NCBI RefSeq assembly: GCF_003664185.1
Contig: NZ_RCCS01000004.1
Span: 372,001 to 436,000 of the forward strand
Length of the DNA stretch: 64,000 nucleotides
Source: Tenacibaculum discolor
GTDB lineage: Bacteria; Bacteroidota; Bacteroidia; Flavobacteriales; Flavobacteriaceae
Direction of reading: 5' to 3'
The notes beneath the pieces were generated by a model. That model worked only from the letters and a program-made list of their open reading frames with translations. It was not told where the DNA came from and did no database searches. Below are positions 36,306-45,088 of the stretch, one piece after another. How positions within the stretch are numbered: the first letter of the stretch is position 1; each line of letters opens with the position of its first letter. Both the position numbers and the translations under genes were made by a program.

Positions 36306-36554
36306 CTACTTCGTTTTTTTATTTACAATATACATGCTATAAATAAGTGCAATTACAATTTTACTTAACCAAAAACGAATCCACTGTTTATTTGCGAAGT
36401 GCACATTGTATACAGTTTCAAAGTCTCCTGAAAAAATAGCCCCTCCTGTTTTAAATAATAAAGAAAAGACAGCTACTATTATCAAAAATGGAGTTCCTAC
36501 TTTTAAAACATTAATCCAAAAACTTCCTTTTTGTATATTTTTTATGAGACTCAT
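36306..36554 (-). CDS. Small membrane protein between aroA and mazG-like gene
   Basis: 82 residues with two membrane helices (about 19-37 and 62-77) and a short basic C terminus. No known domain is recognised. Its ATG directly abuts the stop of the pyrophosphohydrolase gene and it ends six bases before aroA, so it is certainly part of this operon. The conserved placement suggests a real gene; function unknown. Confidence 0.7.
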   Translation of the reverse strand: MSLIKNIQKGSFWINVLKVGTPFLIIVAVFSLLFKTGGAIFSGDFETVYNVHFANKQWIRFWLSKIVIALIYSMYIVNKKTK

Positions 36555-36881
36555 TTATTGTAGTTTTTTGTTATTATGATGACGATCGTGATCTCTCTTA
36601 GTTTTTATATCTAGCTTCTTATCAAATGCCTCCTGTAAGTTTACTCCTGTTTGATTTGCTAAACACAATACCACAAACATCACATCTGCTAACTCTTCTC
36701 CTAAATCTTTGTTTTTATCACTTTCTTTTTCGCTTTGCTCTCCATAACGACGCGCAATAATTCGAGCTACCTCTCCAACTTCTTCTGTTAGTTGCGCCAT
36801 ATTTGTTAACTCATTAAAGTAACGTACTCCGTGATTTTTAATCCAATTATCTACTTGTTTTTGTGCGTCTTGTATATTCAT
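36555..36881 (-). CDS. MazG-type nucleotide pyrophosphohydrolase
   Basis: 108 residues, a single all-alpha NTP-PPase domain. The metal-binding acidic motifs are LTEEVGEVARII (ExxE) and GEELADVMFV (ExxD). Members hydrolyse (d)NTPs to NMP and pyrophosphate and clear damaged nucleotides. It heads the operon that continues through a small membrane protein to aroA. A second, different pyrophosphohydrolase of the same fold lies at 57313. Confidence 0.88.
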   Translation of the reverse strand: MNIQDAQKQVDNWIKNHGVRYFNELTNMAQLTEEVGEVARIIARRYGEQSEKESDKNKDLGEELADVMFVVLCLANQTGVNLQEAFDKKLDIKTKRDHDRHHNNKKLQ

Positions 36882-36928
36882 GCTTTCTACTTTCTTATTA
36901 AATATTCAAAGATAAAAACTTCTATTTC

Positions 36929-37306
36929 TTAATTGATTCGCCAAGGCGGATTTTTTCTGTGTTCGCCTGCTTTAAACAGAATTAATTTATTACCATCAGG
37001 ATCTAACAAATGGGCTTCTCTCCATAACCATCGTTGGTCTATTGGTAACTGAGTGAACTGAATTCCTTTTTGCTGTAATTCTTCTACTAACTCATCTAAA
37101 TTATCATCTTCAAAATAAAGAGTAACTCCTTCTCCTTTGGGTAACCTCTCTACTTGATGAATTGAGAAAGTTGTATTACCATCTGGCACTTCAAACCGAA
37201 CATATCTAGGACTTGCATCTACAATGAGAAGCAAGCCTAGTTTTTTATAAAATATTACAGATTCATTTACATCTATAGATGGAATTGTTACTTGATTTAA
37301 GTCCAT
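36929..37306 (-). CDS. VOC (glyoxalase-like) family protein
   Basis: 125 residues from the ATG at 37306, where the fold begins (MDLNQVTIPSIDVNESVIFY). A longer frame upstream reads through the MFS gene end and is not credible. The two beta-alpha-beta-beta-beta halves are visible, ending in LLDPDGNKLILFKAGEHR. The family covers glyoxalases, dioxygenases and resistance proteins, so the reaction is unknown. The ATG overlaps the end of the MFS gene by ten bases, so they are coupled. Confidence 0.85.
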   Translation of the reverse strand: MDLNQVTIPSIDVNESVIFYKKLGLLLIVDASPRYVRFEVPDGNTTFSIHQVERLPKGEGVTLYFEDDNLDELVEELQQKGIQFTQLPIDQRWLWREAHLLDPDGNKLILFKAGEHRKNPPWRIN

Positions 37307-38514
37307 GCGATTACTTTTTCTCTTTTTACAATTCGTATTAACATTAATAAAAATAACACTCCAATTCCTGATAATACAATCATAAAATTCCATGTATTAT
37401 CAAATCCAATATTATCAATTAATTGCATTCCAGAATTATGTCCAAAAATATGAGACATTGAAAATGCAATACTGTAATATGCCATATATTCTCCTTGATT
37501 TCCTTTTTTGGCTCGTTCCATTACAAAGGCGTTTGAAAAAGGGAATGCAATCATTTCTCCAATAGTCATTAACAACATTCCTACAATTAAAATTCCAACC
37601 CAACCTGTTAAATTGATTACTACAAAACTTAATCCTGTAAGTAATAAGCCAAAAAACATTAAGAACTCTTTAGTATACTTACTTTTTTCTAACCAAGTAA
37701 TGAGCGGCATTTCTAATAGGAAAATGAAAAATCCGTTCATCCCCATTAACAATCCTATTTCTAACTCTGTCAAATGATGTACATCTTTATAATACAATGG
37801 CATAGTAGAGAAATATTGTAAGAAAATAAATCCGAACACAAACATTCCTACAAAAAACACCCAAAAAGCCTTATCTGAAAAAACCGATTCTGGATTTTCT
37901 ACCTTTATTTCATCCAACACTCTTGCTTTTTTAGGATGTAACACATTTACCAATAATATAGTTGCTAAAACACAAGTAACTCCATCTACCCAGAACAATC
38001 CGCTATACCCCATTGAGGTAATTATTAACCCTCCAACAGCTGGACCTGCAGAAAAGCCCAAGTTAATTGCCAGACGAATTAAGGTTACTGAACGTGTTTT
38101 ATTTTCTGGTTTACTATAAGTATTTAAAGCTACAAACATAGCAGGTCTAAAAGTATCTGCTACTAGCATCACCAAAAAAATGCCGATACAAAATCCCCAA
38201 AAAGTATTAATAAACTGTAAGGCTATAAAGAGAATCCCTGTTAAAAACAAACTTGTTTTCATCACTTTGTAGAACCCTATTTTATCAGTTAACTTTCCTC
38301 CCAACCAAGATCCTCCAACAGATCCTAATCCAAAACAAGTCATAATCCAACCTACATCATTTAAAGAAAAATGCAAACTTTCTCTCAAATACAATGACAT
38401 AAACGGAATTACCATGGTTCCTGCTCTGTTTATTAAAGTTATTAAAGCGAGCCACCATACTTCGCTTGAGAGACCTTTAAAAGTGTCTAAATAATTAAAA
38501 TAGAGTTTTTTCAT
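37297..38514 (-). CDS. MFS transporter
   Basis: 405 residues with about 12 membrane helices. The loop 2-3 motif is GGSWLGGKLTDKIGFYK, close to the MFS consensus GxxxDRxGRR, and APAVGG-like FSAGPAVGGLII near helix 5 recalls drug/H+ antiporter motif C. A drug or metabolite exporter is likely; substrate unknown. The VOC protein encoded downstream with a ten-base overlap may act on the same compound, which is inference. Confidence 0.88.
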   Translation of the reverse strand: MKKLYFNYLDTFKGLSSEVWWLALITLINRAGTMVIPFMSLYLRESLHFSLNDVGWIMTCFGLGSVGGSWLGGKLTDKIGFYKVMKTSLFLTGILFIALQFINTFWGFCIGIFLVMLVADTFRPAMFVALNTYSKPENKTRSVTLIRLAINLGFSAGPAVGGLIITSMGYSGLFWVDGVTCVLATILLVNVLHPKKARVLDEIKVENPESVFSDKAFWVFFVGMFVFGFIFLQYFSTMPLYYKDVHHLTELEIGLLMGMNGFFIFLLEMPLITWLEKSKYTKEFLMFFGLLLTGLSFVVINLTGWVGILIVGMLLMTIGEMIAFPFSNAFVMERAKKGNQGEYMAYYSIAFSMSHIFGHNSGMQLIDNIGFDNTWNFMIVLSGIGVLFLLMLIRIVKREKVIAWT

Positions 38515-38551
38515 TTGGTTTGGTTTTAGTGTTGATTGCTGATATAAAAAT

Positions 38552-38582
38552 AAAAAGTCCGACTATGAAGTCGGACTCTTTA
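38552..38582 (-). terminator. Terminator between the peptide ORF and the MFS gene
   Basis: AAAAAGTCCGAC pairs with GTCGGACTcTTT around TATGAA. Read on the minus strand it closes the cyclase-family operon and the small peptide ORF at 38610. Confidence 0.8.
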
Positions 38583-38609
38583 TTATCGTTATATTTTATA
38601 TAAACATAA

Positions 38610-38690
38610 TTATAATACATACATAGCCCGATCTGTCCTGTGTCTCACCACAGTCGATTTACATTGCTTATATGTATTAAAAATTGTCAT
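38610..38690 (-). CDS. Possible 26-residue basic peptide
   Basis: From ATG 38690 the frame gives 26 residues with eight Lys/Arg/His residues: MTIFNTYKQCKS then TVVRHRTDRAMYVL. A promoter-like TTG, 18 bases, TAGTTTTA lies about 30-60 bases before it and a terminator follows 28 bases after it, so it looks like a separate tiny transcript. I do not recognise it. It could equally be a small RNA whose ORF is accidental. Confidence 0.35.
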   Translation of the reverse strand: MTIFNTYKQCKSTVVRHRTDRAMYVL

Positions 38691-38751
38691 TGTTATTTCT
38701 TGATTGAGGTGTAAAACTAGTAAAAAAATAAATACACCAATAAAAAAAGTT

Positions 38752-39501
38752 TTAAATAATTTCGTAAAGCGTAGGTTTACTAGGTGTTGCATCGTTTTCA
38801 AATGGTGCTACCATCAAATTTAAAAAGTAAGCTCCATCCTTTATTTTATTAGACACATAAATAAATTCAGTAATTGTTGCTTTCATTCTGATTTCTGCTT
38901 GTGTATTCCAAAAAGCATTATGTGCTAACAACTTTCCTTCGTCTTTTTCTTTGTCTACCGATGGTAAATCTATCAACAAGTGCTCAATTCCTTTTTCTCT
39001 AAGATAAATCGCTGCTTCTTCTAACAAATAAGTTGGATTTGTATTTGAATAACGCATCGATTTTTTGTCTGATAGGTTAGGTAAAGTTCTAATTACAATT
39101 GCATCACGTTTTTTATTTCCTATAACATTTTGTAATTGTTTTTTTGAAATCACAAAGTCCTTATTTTTTAACTGCTCTGGAGCAATAGTCACTACTTCTG
39201 CTAAAAAGAAAAATTTTGATAGTTCTTTATTTACTGAATAAACTTCTTCTGTTATATGGCCAACACATTCGGTATGTGTAATATGTGAATGCGGATTAAA
39301 CTGTATATTATTAAAATTTACATCAGCTCCTTTTTGTACACTTCCTACCCAATCTCCATCGGAAACGGGGGAAATTTTCGGATCATCTAAATACCAAGCA
39401 TTTACATTTTCTTTAGAAGTATCAATAGCTATGGAAATATCTAACGGTTTTGATAAATCTATTTTGTGTTTTCTTGAGTTGTATTCAATTGTTGCTATCA
39501 T
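38752..39501 (-). CDS. Cyclase-family protein (kynurenine formamidase-like)
   Basis: 249 residues from the ATG at 39501. The family metal site HxxTHxDxPxH is partly visible as NPHSHITHTECVGHI, where His residues are kept but the Asp position reads Glu-Cys. The C-terminal IDLPSVDKEKDEG and HNAFWNTQ stretch is typical of the cyclase fold (PF04199). Known relatives hydrolyse N-formylkynurenine or cyclise polyketides; the substrate here is not evident. Last gene of the ade-ruvC-hemW run, 12 bases after hemW. Confidence 0.8.
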   Translation of the reverse strand: MIATIEYNSRKHKIDLSKPLDISIAIDTSKENVNAWYLDDPKISPVSDGDWVGSVQKGADVNFNNIQFNPHSHITHTECVGHITEEVYSVNKELSKFFFLAEVVTIAPEQLKNKDFVISKKQLQNVIGNKKRDAIVIRTLPNLSDKKSMRYSNTNPTYLLEEAAIYLREKGIEHLLIDLPSVDKEKDEGKLLAHNAFWNTQAEIRMKATITEFIYVSNKIKDGAYFLNLMVAPFENDATPSKPTLYEII

Positions 39502-39513
39502 ACTCAAATATAC

Positions 39514-40674
39514 CTAAATTATGAATAACTCACTAGCCAATCCGTCTGCTAAGAATTTTCCTTTTGAAGTTGTTTTCAAAACCTTCTTAACATTGTTGTC
39601 AGAATCAGGCTTCTTCAATTCATTATCTATAACCAATAAGCCTTGATTGATAAATTTCTCGGCATTTTTAAGGAGATTCTTTCCGAATTCTTCTCCAAAT
39701 TCTTGCGTAATTTTTTCTAAAGATACTCCCCAAATGGTTCTTAATCCTGTCATTAAATATTCATTAAACCGATCTTTTATAGTAAGTTCCTCTTGTTCTA
39801 AAGGGAGATTTCCTTCTTGAATAGTTTTGATATATTTTGCATTGTTAGCTACATTCCAACTACGATGTGTTTTATTAAACGAATGTGCTGATGGACCAAT
39901 TCCTATATATTTTTTTCCTAACCAGTAACTTGTATTATGTTTTGAGAAATAATCTGGTTTTCCAAAGTTGGAAATTTCGTAGTGGACAAATCCATTTTTA
40001 GCAGTTTCCGCTACCAAAATATCGAAATGCTCTTTTGCTACAGCTTCATCAACATCTGGATATTTTCCTTGTTTAATAAAGGAATCTAACGCTGTTTTAG
40101 GTTCCACTGTTAATGCATATGATGAAATATGATTAATTCCAAAATCAAAAGCAATTTGTAGGTTTTCTCTCCAACGCTCATTACTCATATTCGGAACACC
40201 ATAAATCAAATCAATCGTAATGTTATTAAAATAGCGAGTTGCTACAGACAAACATTTTTTCGCTTCTTGTGCATTATGAGCACGGTTCATTAATTGTAAG
40301 TCTTCTTCAAAAAAAGATTGAATTCCAATACTTAGTCGGTTAATTGGAGTTTTAGATAATTCAATTATTTTTTCTTCTGATAAATCATCTGGATTTGCTT
40401 CTAAAGTAATTTCCGGATTTTCAACTACTGTATAATTTTTATAAATAGTATTCAGTAACAACCTTATTTCTTGAATTGAAAGCAAACTCGGTGTTCCACC
40501 TCCAAAATAGATAGTTTCTATCGTTTCATTTAGAAGTTCTTCTTTTCTTAACTCCAATTCTTTTACCAAGCAAGATACCAGCTCTTCTTTCTTTTTTAAA
40601 GAGGTAGAAAAGTGAAAATCGCAATAATAACACGCTTGCTTACAAAACGGGATATGTAGATAAATTCCTGCCAA
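39514..40674 (-). CDS. hemW: Radical SAM heme chaperone HemW (coproporphyrinogen III oxidase-like)
   Basis: 386 residues. Radical SAM motif CKQACYYCDFHF with CxxxCxxC, followed by IYFGGGTPSLL. The extra Cys of true HemN is absent, so the HemW assignment (heme delivery to respiratory proteins) is preferred. The start codon is TTG at 40674: an in-frame TGA lies three codons upstream and homologous proteins begin at MAGIYxHIPFC. It starts one base after the ruvC stop, so translation is coupled. Confidence 0.92.
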   Translation of the reverse strand: MAGIYLHIPFCKQACYYCDFHFSTSLKKKEELVSCLVKELELRKEELLNETIETIYFGGGTPSLLSIQEIRLLLNTIYKNYTVVENPEITLEANPDDLSEEKIIELSKTPINRLSIGIQSFFEEDLQLMNRAHNAQEAKKCLSVATRYFNNITIDLIYGVPNMSNERWRENLQIAFDFGINHISSYALTVEPKTALDSFIKQGKYPDVDEAVAKEHFDILVAETAKNGFVHYEISNFGKPDYFSKHNTSYWLGKKYIGIGPSAHSFNKTHRSWNVANNAKYIKTIQEGNLPLEQEELTIKDRFNEYLMTGLRTIWGVSLEKITQEFGEEFGKNLLKNAEKFINQGLLVIDNELKKPDSDNNVKKVLKTTSKGKFLADGLASELFII

Positions 40675-40675
40675 A

Positions 40676-41227
40676 TTATTTCACTTTTCCTGGGTTCTGT
40701 TTTACAAACGCTGCCCAACCTGTATAGTTCTTACCTCCTACTTTAGTTCCTGAATTATAGAAATGACACACCGCTGCAGCTAATCCATCTGTTGAATCTA
40801 AGTTTTTAGGGAGTTCTTTTAAGTTCAATAACGACTTTAACATTAGGGCTACTTGTTCTTTACTCGCTGTCCCTTTTCCTGTAATTGCCATTTTAATTTT
40901 CTTAGGTGCGTATTCGGTTACAGGAATTTGTCTTGACAATCCTGCTGCCATGGCAACACCTTGCGCACGTCCTAATTTTAACATCGATTGTACATTTTTA
41001 CCAAAAAAAGGAGCTTCTAAAGCTATTTCATCTGGGTGATAAGTATCAATCAATTCAATGGTACGTTCAAAAATAATTTTGAGTTTTAAATAATGATCGT
41101 CATACTTTTTTAAGAGTAGTTCATTCATCTGGACAAACTCCATTTTTTTTCCTACTACCTTTATAATTCCGAACCCCATAATGGAAGTTCCTGGGTCAAT
41201 CCCTAATATAATTTTTTCTGTCTTCAA
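40676..41227 (-). CDS. ruvC: Crossover junction endodeoxyribonuclease RuvC
   Basis: 183 residues. The four acidic catalytic residues are in ILGIDPGTSIMGFG (Asp), IALEAPFFGKN (Glu), and DSTDGLAAAVCH (Asp, Asp). RuvC cuts Holliday junctions with the RuvAB motor. The start is TTG at 41227: TGA lies two codons upstream, and the next ATG would remove the first catalytic Asp. It sits eight bases after ade and one base before hemW. Confidence 0.95.
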   Translation of the reverse strand: MKTEKIILGIDPGTSIMGFGIIKVVGKKMEFVQMNELLLKKYDDHYLKLKIIFERTIELIDTYHPDEIALEAPFFGKNVQSMLKLGRAQGVAMAAGLSRQIPVTEYAPKKIKMAITGKGTASKEQVALMLKSLLNLKELPKNLDSTDGLAAAVCHFYNSGTKVGGKNYTGWAAFVKQNPGKVK

Positions 41228-41235
41228 ACTTCAGG

Positions 41236-42858
41236 TTATTTAACCTCTAAAGAGGTAAATTTAAATGTGTTTCCATCAAACAGTCCTTTGTCTGATAGCT
41301 TTAAAGATGGAATTACCAACAATGCCATAAAAGATAAGGTCATATATGGAGCTCGTAGTTTACTTCCTTGCTTTTTTGCCATGACGTCTAATTCTGCATA
41401 GGCTTTCCCTATTTCAATAGCTGACTTATCTGACATAATTCCTGCTACTGGAAGAGGAACTACTTTTTCTTCAGAAGAAGTTACCGCACAAACACCTCCT
41501 TTGTTTTCTATTAATAAATTAACTGCTTTGCAAATCAATTCATCAGATACTCCTACTGCAATAATATTATGTGAATCATGACCAACAGAACTTGCTATGG
41601 CTCCTTCTTTTAGTCCGAAGTTTTTAATAAAGGCTATGGATGGTTCTGCATTTTCATAACGGTTTACTACCGTCATTTTCAATACATCATTCTCTACATT
41701 TGAAACTAAATTTCCATCTTTTATTAAAGAATCTGCTTCTATTTCATTCGTCACTAATTCTCCATCTAAGGCCTCAATAACTCGAATCTTTTCAGACGCT
41801 GAATGAAACTCAAAATCAGCAATATTTTTTTTATCAGTATCAAAATTATTTAGTACTTCAAAGTCTACATGTTGTACGAATGACTCTCCTTTTTCGGCTA
41901 CTAATTCCCCATTGATATAGGTTTGTAACACCTCAAACTTTTGTAAGTCTTTTACTACTATAAAATCAGCATCATCTTCTTCGTTTAAAGTTCCTACATC
42001 CAAATTATAATGTTTTACCGGATTGATACAAGCAGCTTGTAATACTTTAAAAACATCTATTCCTTTCGCTACTGCACGCTCACATAATTGGTTGATATGT
42101 CCTAATAACAAATCATCTGGATGCTTATCATCAGAACAAAACATCATGTTCTCATAATATTCAGGAAGTAAATCAATCAGTGCTTCAAAGTTTTTTGCAG
42201 CACTCCCTTCTCGAATGATGACTTTCATTCCTTTTTGTAATTTTTCTAATCCTTCTTCATAAGTGAAACATTCGTGATCGGTATAAATTCCTGCTGCTAT
42301 GTATTTATCTAAATCCTCTCCTCTTAATCCTGGTGCATGTCCATCTACTAGTTTATTATAATGTTTTGCCCAAGCTATTTTTTTCAACACTTCTTCATCT
42401 TGATAAATGACTCCTGGGTAGTTCATCATCTCTGCTAAATATTTGATATCAGGGTTCTGCATCATTTTTTTGATGTCTTCTGAATCAATTACCGCTCCTG
42501 CACTTTCAAAAGAAGTTGCTGGCACGCATGATGGCGCTCCAAAATTGAATTTTAACGGAACTTTCTTTCCGTTTTCAATCATAAAGTCAACTCCTTTCAC
42601 ACCTAGCACATTGGCTATTTCATGTGGGTCAGATACCGTAGCTACGGTACCATGAGTTACCGCTATTTTTGCAAACTCTGATGGCACTAACATCGAGCTT
42701 TCAATATGAATATGTGCATCTATAAATCCAGGTAAAATATAATTTTCTGAAGTGTTTTCTACCTCTCTAATTTGTATAATCTTTCCTTCTTTAACCTCAA
42801 CTTCTCCTTTAAAGATTCGTTTATTATGTATATCGACTATATTTCCCTGTACAATCAT
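41236..42858 (-). CDS. ade: Adenine deaminase
   Basis: 540 residues, amidohydrolase family. N-terminal metal motif [11 protein letters not shown], then [25 protein letters not shown] and [10 protein letters not shown]; the C-terminal domain contains VGHDSHN and a GGVCAV stretch typical of bacterial Ade. It deaminates adenine to hypoxanthine in purine salvage. First gene of the run ade-ruvC-hemW-cyclase; a terminator upstream (42902) separates it from pckA. Confidence 0.95.
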   Translation of the reverse strand: MIVQGNIVDIHNKRIFKGEVEVKEGKIIQIREVENTSENYILPGFIDAHIHIESSMLVPSEFAKIAVTHGTVATVSDPHEIANVLGVKGVDFMIENGKKVPLKFNFGAPSCVPATSFESAGAVIDSEDIKKMMQNPDIKYLAEMMNYPGVIYQDEEVLKKIAWAKHYNKLVDGHAPGLRGEDLDKYIAAGIYTDHECFTYEEGLEKLQKGMKVIIREGSAAKNFEALIDLLPEYYENMMFCSDDKHPDDLLLGHINQLCERAVAKGIDVFKVLQAACINPVKHYNLDVGTLNEEDDADFIVVKDLQKFEVLQTYINGELVAEKGESFVQHVDFEVLNNFDTDKKNIADFEFHSASEKIRVIEALDGELVTNEIEADSLIKDGNLVSNVENDVLKMTVVNRYENAEPSIAFIKNFGLKEGAIASSVGHDSHNIIAVGVSDELICKAVNLLIENKGGVCAVTSSEEKVVPLPVAGIMSDKSAIEIGKAYAELDVMAKKQGSKLRAPYMTLSFMALLVIPSLKLSDKGLFDGNTFKFTSLEVK

Positions 42859-42901
42859 GCTAAAATTTATTTATTGCTAAAATACTGAGTATTTTCCATA
42901 A

Positions 42902-42930
42902 AAAAAGCATCCATAGTGGATGCTTTCTTT
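42902..42930 (-). terminator. Terminator of pckA
   Basis: AAAGCATCCA (42904-42913) pairs with TGGATGCTTT (42917-42926) around TAG, with A and T runs outside. Confidence 0.85.
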
Positions 42931-42948
42931 GTATTTATGTTTTAAAGG

Positions 42949-44541
42949 TTACGCTATTGGTCCACCTTTAATAATTTCCTCGCTTGCCATTTCTTCAAAC
43001 TGAGCAAAGTTCTTTCTGAATGAATTAGCTAACTCCATAGCTTTTGCATCATAAGCATCTTTATCTGCCCATGTTTGCTTTGGATTTAACACTTCATCAG
43101 GAACATTTTCACAAGTAGTTGGCATTGATAATCCAAAAATTGGATGTTGTACAAATTCAACGTTTTCTAAATTACCTTGTAAAGCTTCAGTAATCATAGC
43201 ACGAGTGTACTTTAATTTCATTCTGCTACCAGTACCGTAAGCACCACCTGTCCATCCAGTATTAATTAACCAAACGTTTACTCCTGCTTCTTGCATTTTT
43301 TTGCTTAACATTTCAGCGTAACGTGTTGGGTGTAATGGCATAAATGGAGCTCCAAAACAAGCTGAAAAACTTGGTAATGGCTCATTAATTCCAGCCTCAG
43401 TACCTGCTACTTTTGCTGTGTACCCAGAAATAAAGTGATATGCTGCTTGACCTGGTGTTAATTTAGATATCGGAGGCAATACTCCAAAAGCATCTGCTGT
43501 TAAGAAGAAGATGTTCTTTGGGTTTGAACCTTTAGATGGTGTTTGAATATTTTCAATGTGATAAATTGGATAACTTACACGTGTGTTTTGTGTAATTGAT
43601 GTATCAGCAAAATCCACATTTCCTTTATCGTCCATTACAACATTTTCAAGGATTGCTCCTCTTTTAATTGCTCCGTAAATTTCTGGCTCTTTCTCTTGAG
43701 ATAAGTCGATTACTTTTGCATAACATCCTCCTTCAAAGTTGAAGATTGTGTTTTCAGCAGTCCAACCATGCTCATCATCACCAATTAAACTACGATTTGG
43801 ATCCGTAGATAAAGTAGTTTTACCTGTACCTGATAACCCGAAGAAGATAGCAGTATCACCATCTTTACCAACGTTTGCAGAACAGTGCATTGGTAACGTG
43901 TTTTTAAATACTGGTAAAATAAAGTTTAACGCAGAGAAAATTCCTTTCTTAATTTCTCCTGTATACCCTGTACCACCAATTAATGCTATTTTTCTAGTAA
44001 AGTTTAAGATAGCAAAGTTGTGTTGACGTGTTCCATCTACTTCTGGATCAGCCATAAAACCTGGAGCGTTTACTACTGTCCATTCTGGAGAAAAGTTTTT
44101 CAACTCTTCTGCTGTAGGGCGTAAAAACATGTTGTATGCAAACATGTTACTCCATGGGTATTCGTTTACAACACGAATATTTAGCTTGTAATCTTCATCT
44201 GCACATGCATAACTATCACGCACAAATATCTCTTTGTTTGATAAATAGTTTGTTACTTTATCGTATAGCTTGTCAAATTTTTCTGAATCGAAAGGGATGT
44301 TAATATCTCCCCACCAAACTTGGTCTTTAGTTATATCGTCTTTAACGATAAAACGATCCATTGGAGAACGACCTGTGAACTCACCTGTTTTAACAGCTAA
44401 TGCTCCAAAACTGGTTTCTACTCCTTGTTCTTTTTCAATAGTGATGTCGTGTAACTCGTCTGAAGTTAATTGATAACGAACCGTAGCGTCTTTTATGCCT
44501 AAGTTATCTAACGATATCGTTTTCGTATCAAGATTTGTCAT
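42949..44541 (-). CDS. pckA: Phosphoenolpyruvate carboxykinase (ATP)
   Basis: 530 residues, ATP-type PEPCK. The kinase-1a P loop is FGLSGTGKTTLS and the metal-binding loop DDEHGWT follows; FTGRSPMDRF and GGTGYTGEIKKG are also family signatures. It converts oxaloacetate to PEP for gluconeogenesis, or the reverse in anaplerosis. Single gene with a promoter candidate at 44574 and a terminator at 42902. Confidence 0.97.
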   Translation of the reverse strand: MTNLDTKTISLDNLGIKDATVRYQLTSDELHDITIEKEQGVETSFGALAVKTGEFTGRSPMDRFIVKDDITKDQVWWGDINIPFDSEKFDKLYDKVTNYLSNKEIFVRDSYACADEDYKLNIRVVNEYPWSNMFAYNMFLRPTAEELKNFSPEWTVVNAPGFMADPEVDGTRQHNFAILNFTRKIALIGGTGYTGEIKKGIFSALNFILPVFKNTLPMHCSANVGKDGDTAIFFGLSGTGKTTLSTDPNRSLIGDDEHGWTAENTIFNFEGGCYAKVIDLSQEKEPEIYGAIKRGAILENVVMDDKGNVDFADTSITQNTRVSYPIYHIENIQTPSKGSNPKNIFFLTADAFGVLPPISKLTPGQAAYHFISGYTAKVAGTEAGINEPLPSFSACFGAPFMPLHPTRYAEMLSKKMQEAGVNVWLINTGWTGGAYGTGSRMKLKYTRAMITEALQGNLENVEFVQHPIFGLSMPTTCENVPDEVLNPKQTWADKDAYDAKAMELANSFRKNFAQFEEMASEEIIKGGPIA

Positions 44542-44573
44542 CTTAAAAGATTTTAGTTGTGTTTAATTTTGGA

Positions 44574-44581
44574 CAAAAATA
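44574..44581 (-). promoter_or_regulatory. Possible -7 element of pckA
   Basis: On the minus strand TATTTTTG fits TAnnTTTG and lies 33 bases before the pckA ATG. The nearest TTTG is 29 bases further up, too far to count as a standard -33 box. Confidence 0.4.
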
Positions 44582-44627
44582 GTTCTTTTTGATTAAAAAG
44601 ATGAATCATACAAAGATTTTATCAACT

Positions 44628-45008
44628 TTAACCTTTAATAACTTTTTTAAAAAAGCTATATGTTAATAGACTCCAACCCACGATTAATAGTAATCCTCCT
44701 AAAGGTGTTATAAACCAAATTGCTTTTGCAGGAACATTCGCTAGATAAATTAGATAAATTGATCCTGAAAACAATAAAATCCCAGCTATTAAAAAATAAC
44801 TAATCCTGTTCTTTTCTTTGTTTGTGAACTGAGTAAACATGTTTACAAAAAGTAATAATAGTACATGAAAAAACTGATAGCGTACAGCGGTTTCAAAACT
44901 CTCTAAAGCTTCTGGTGTTAATTTCGTTTTTAAGGCGTGGGCTCCAAAAGCTCCTAAAATAACAGCAACCACTCCTAAAACCGCTGCTGTTGTTAAATTT
45001 TTATACAT
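44628..45008 (-). CDS. DUF423 family membrane protein
   Basis: 126 residues with four membrane helices. The DUF423 (YwdK/YgdD) signature GAFGAHALKTKLTPEALESFETAV is present near residue 20, followed by RYQFFHVLLLL. Function of the family is unknown. It sits alone between pckA and the divergent dehydrogenase gene. Confidence 0.9.
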   Translation of the reverse strand: MYKNLTTAAVLGVVAVILGAFGAHALKTKLTPEALESFETAVRYQFFHVLLLLFVNMFTQFTNKEKNRISYFLIAGILLFSGSIYLIYLANVPAKAIWFITPLGGLLLIVGWSLLTYSFFKKVIKG

Positions 45009-45088
45009 TATTTTAGTTTTTGTTTAAATTTAAACTTTTTTAGCGATATTGTCGCCTCAAAATTTATTGATAACAAAAATACATTATA

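Noticed and set aside
38610..38801. 63-codon reading of the peptide frame
   Set aside because: Its first half overlaps the end of the cyclase-family gene; only the last 26 codons after the inner ATG lie in free space.
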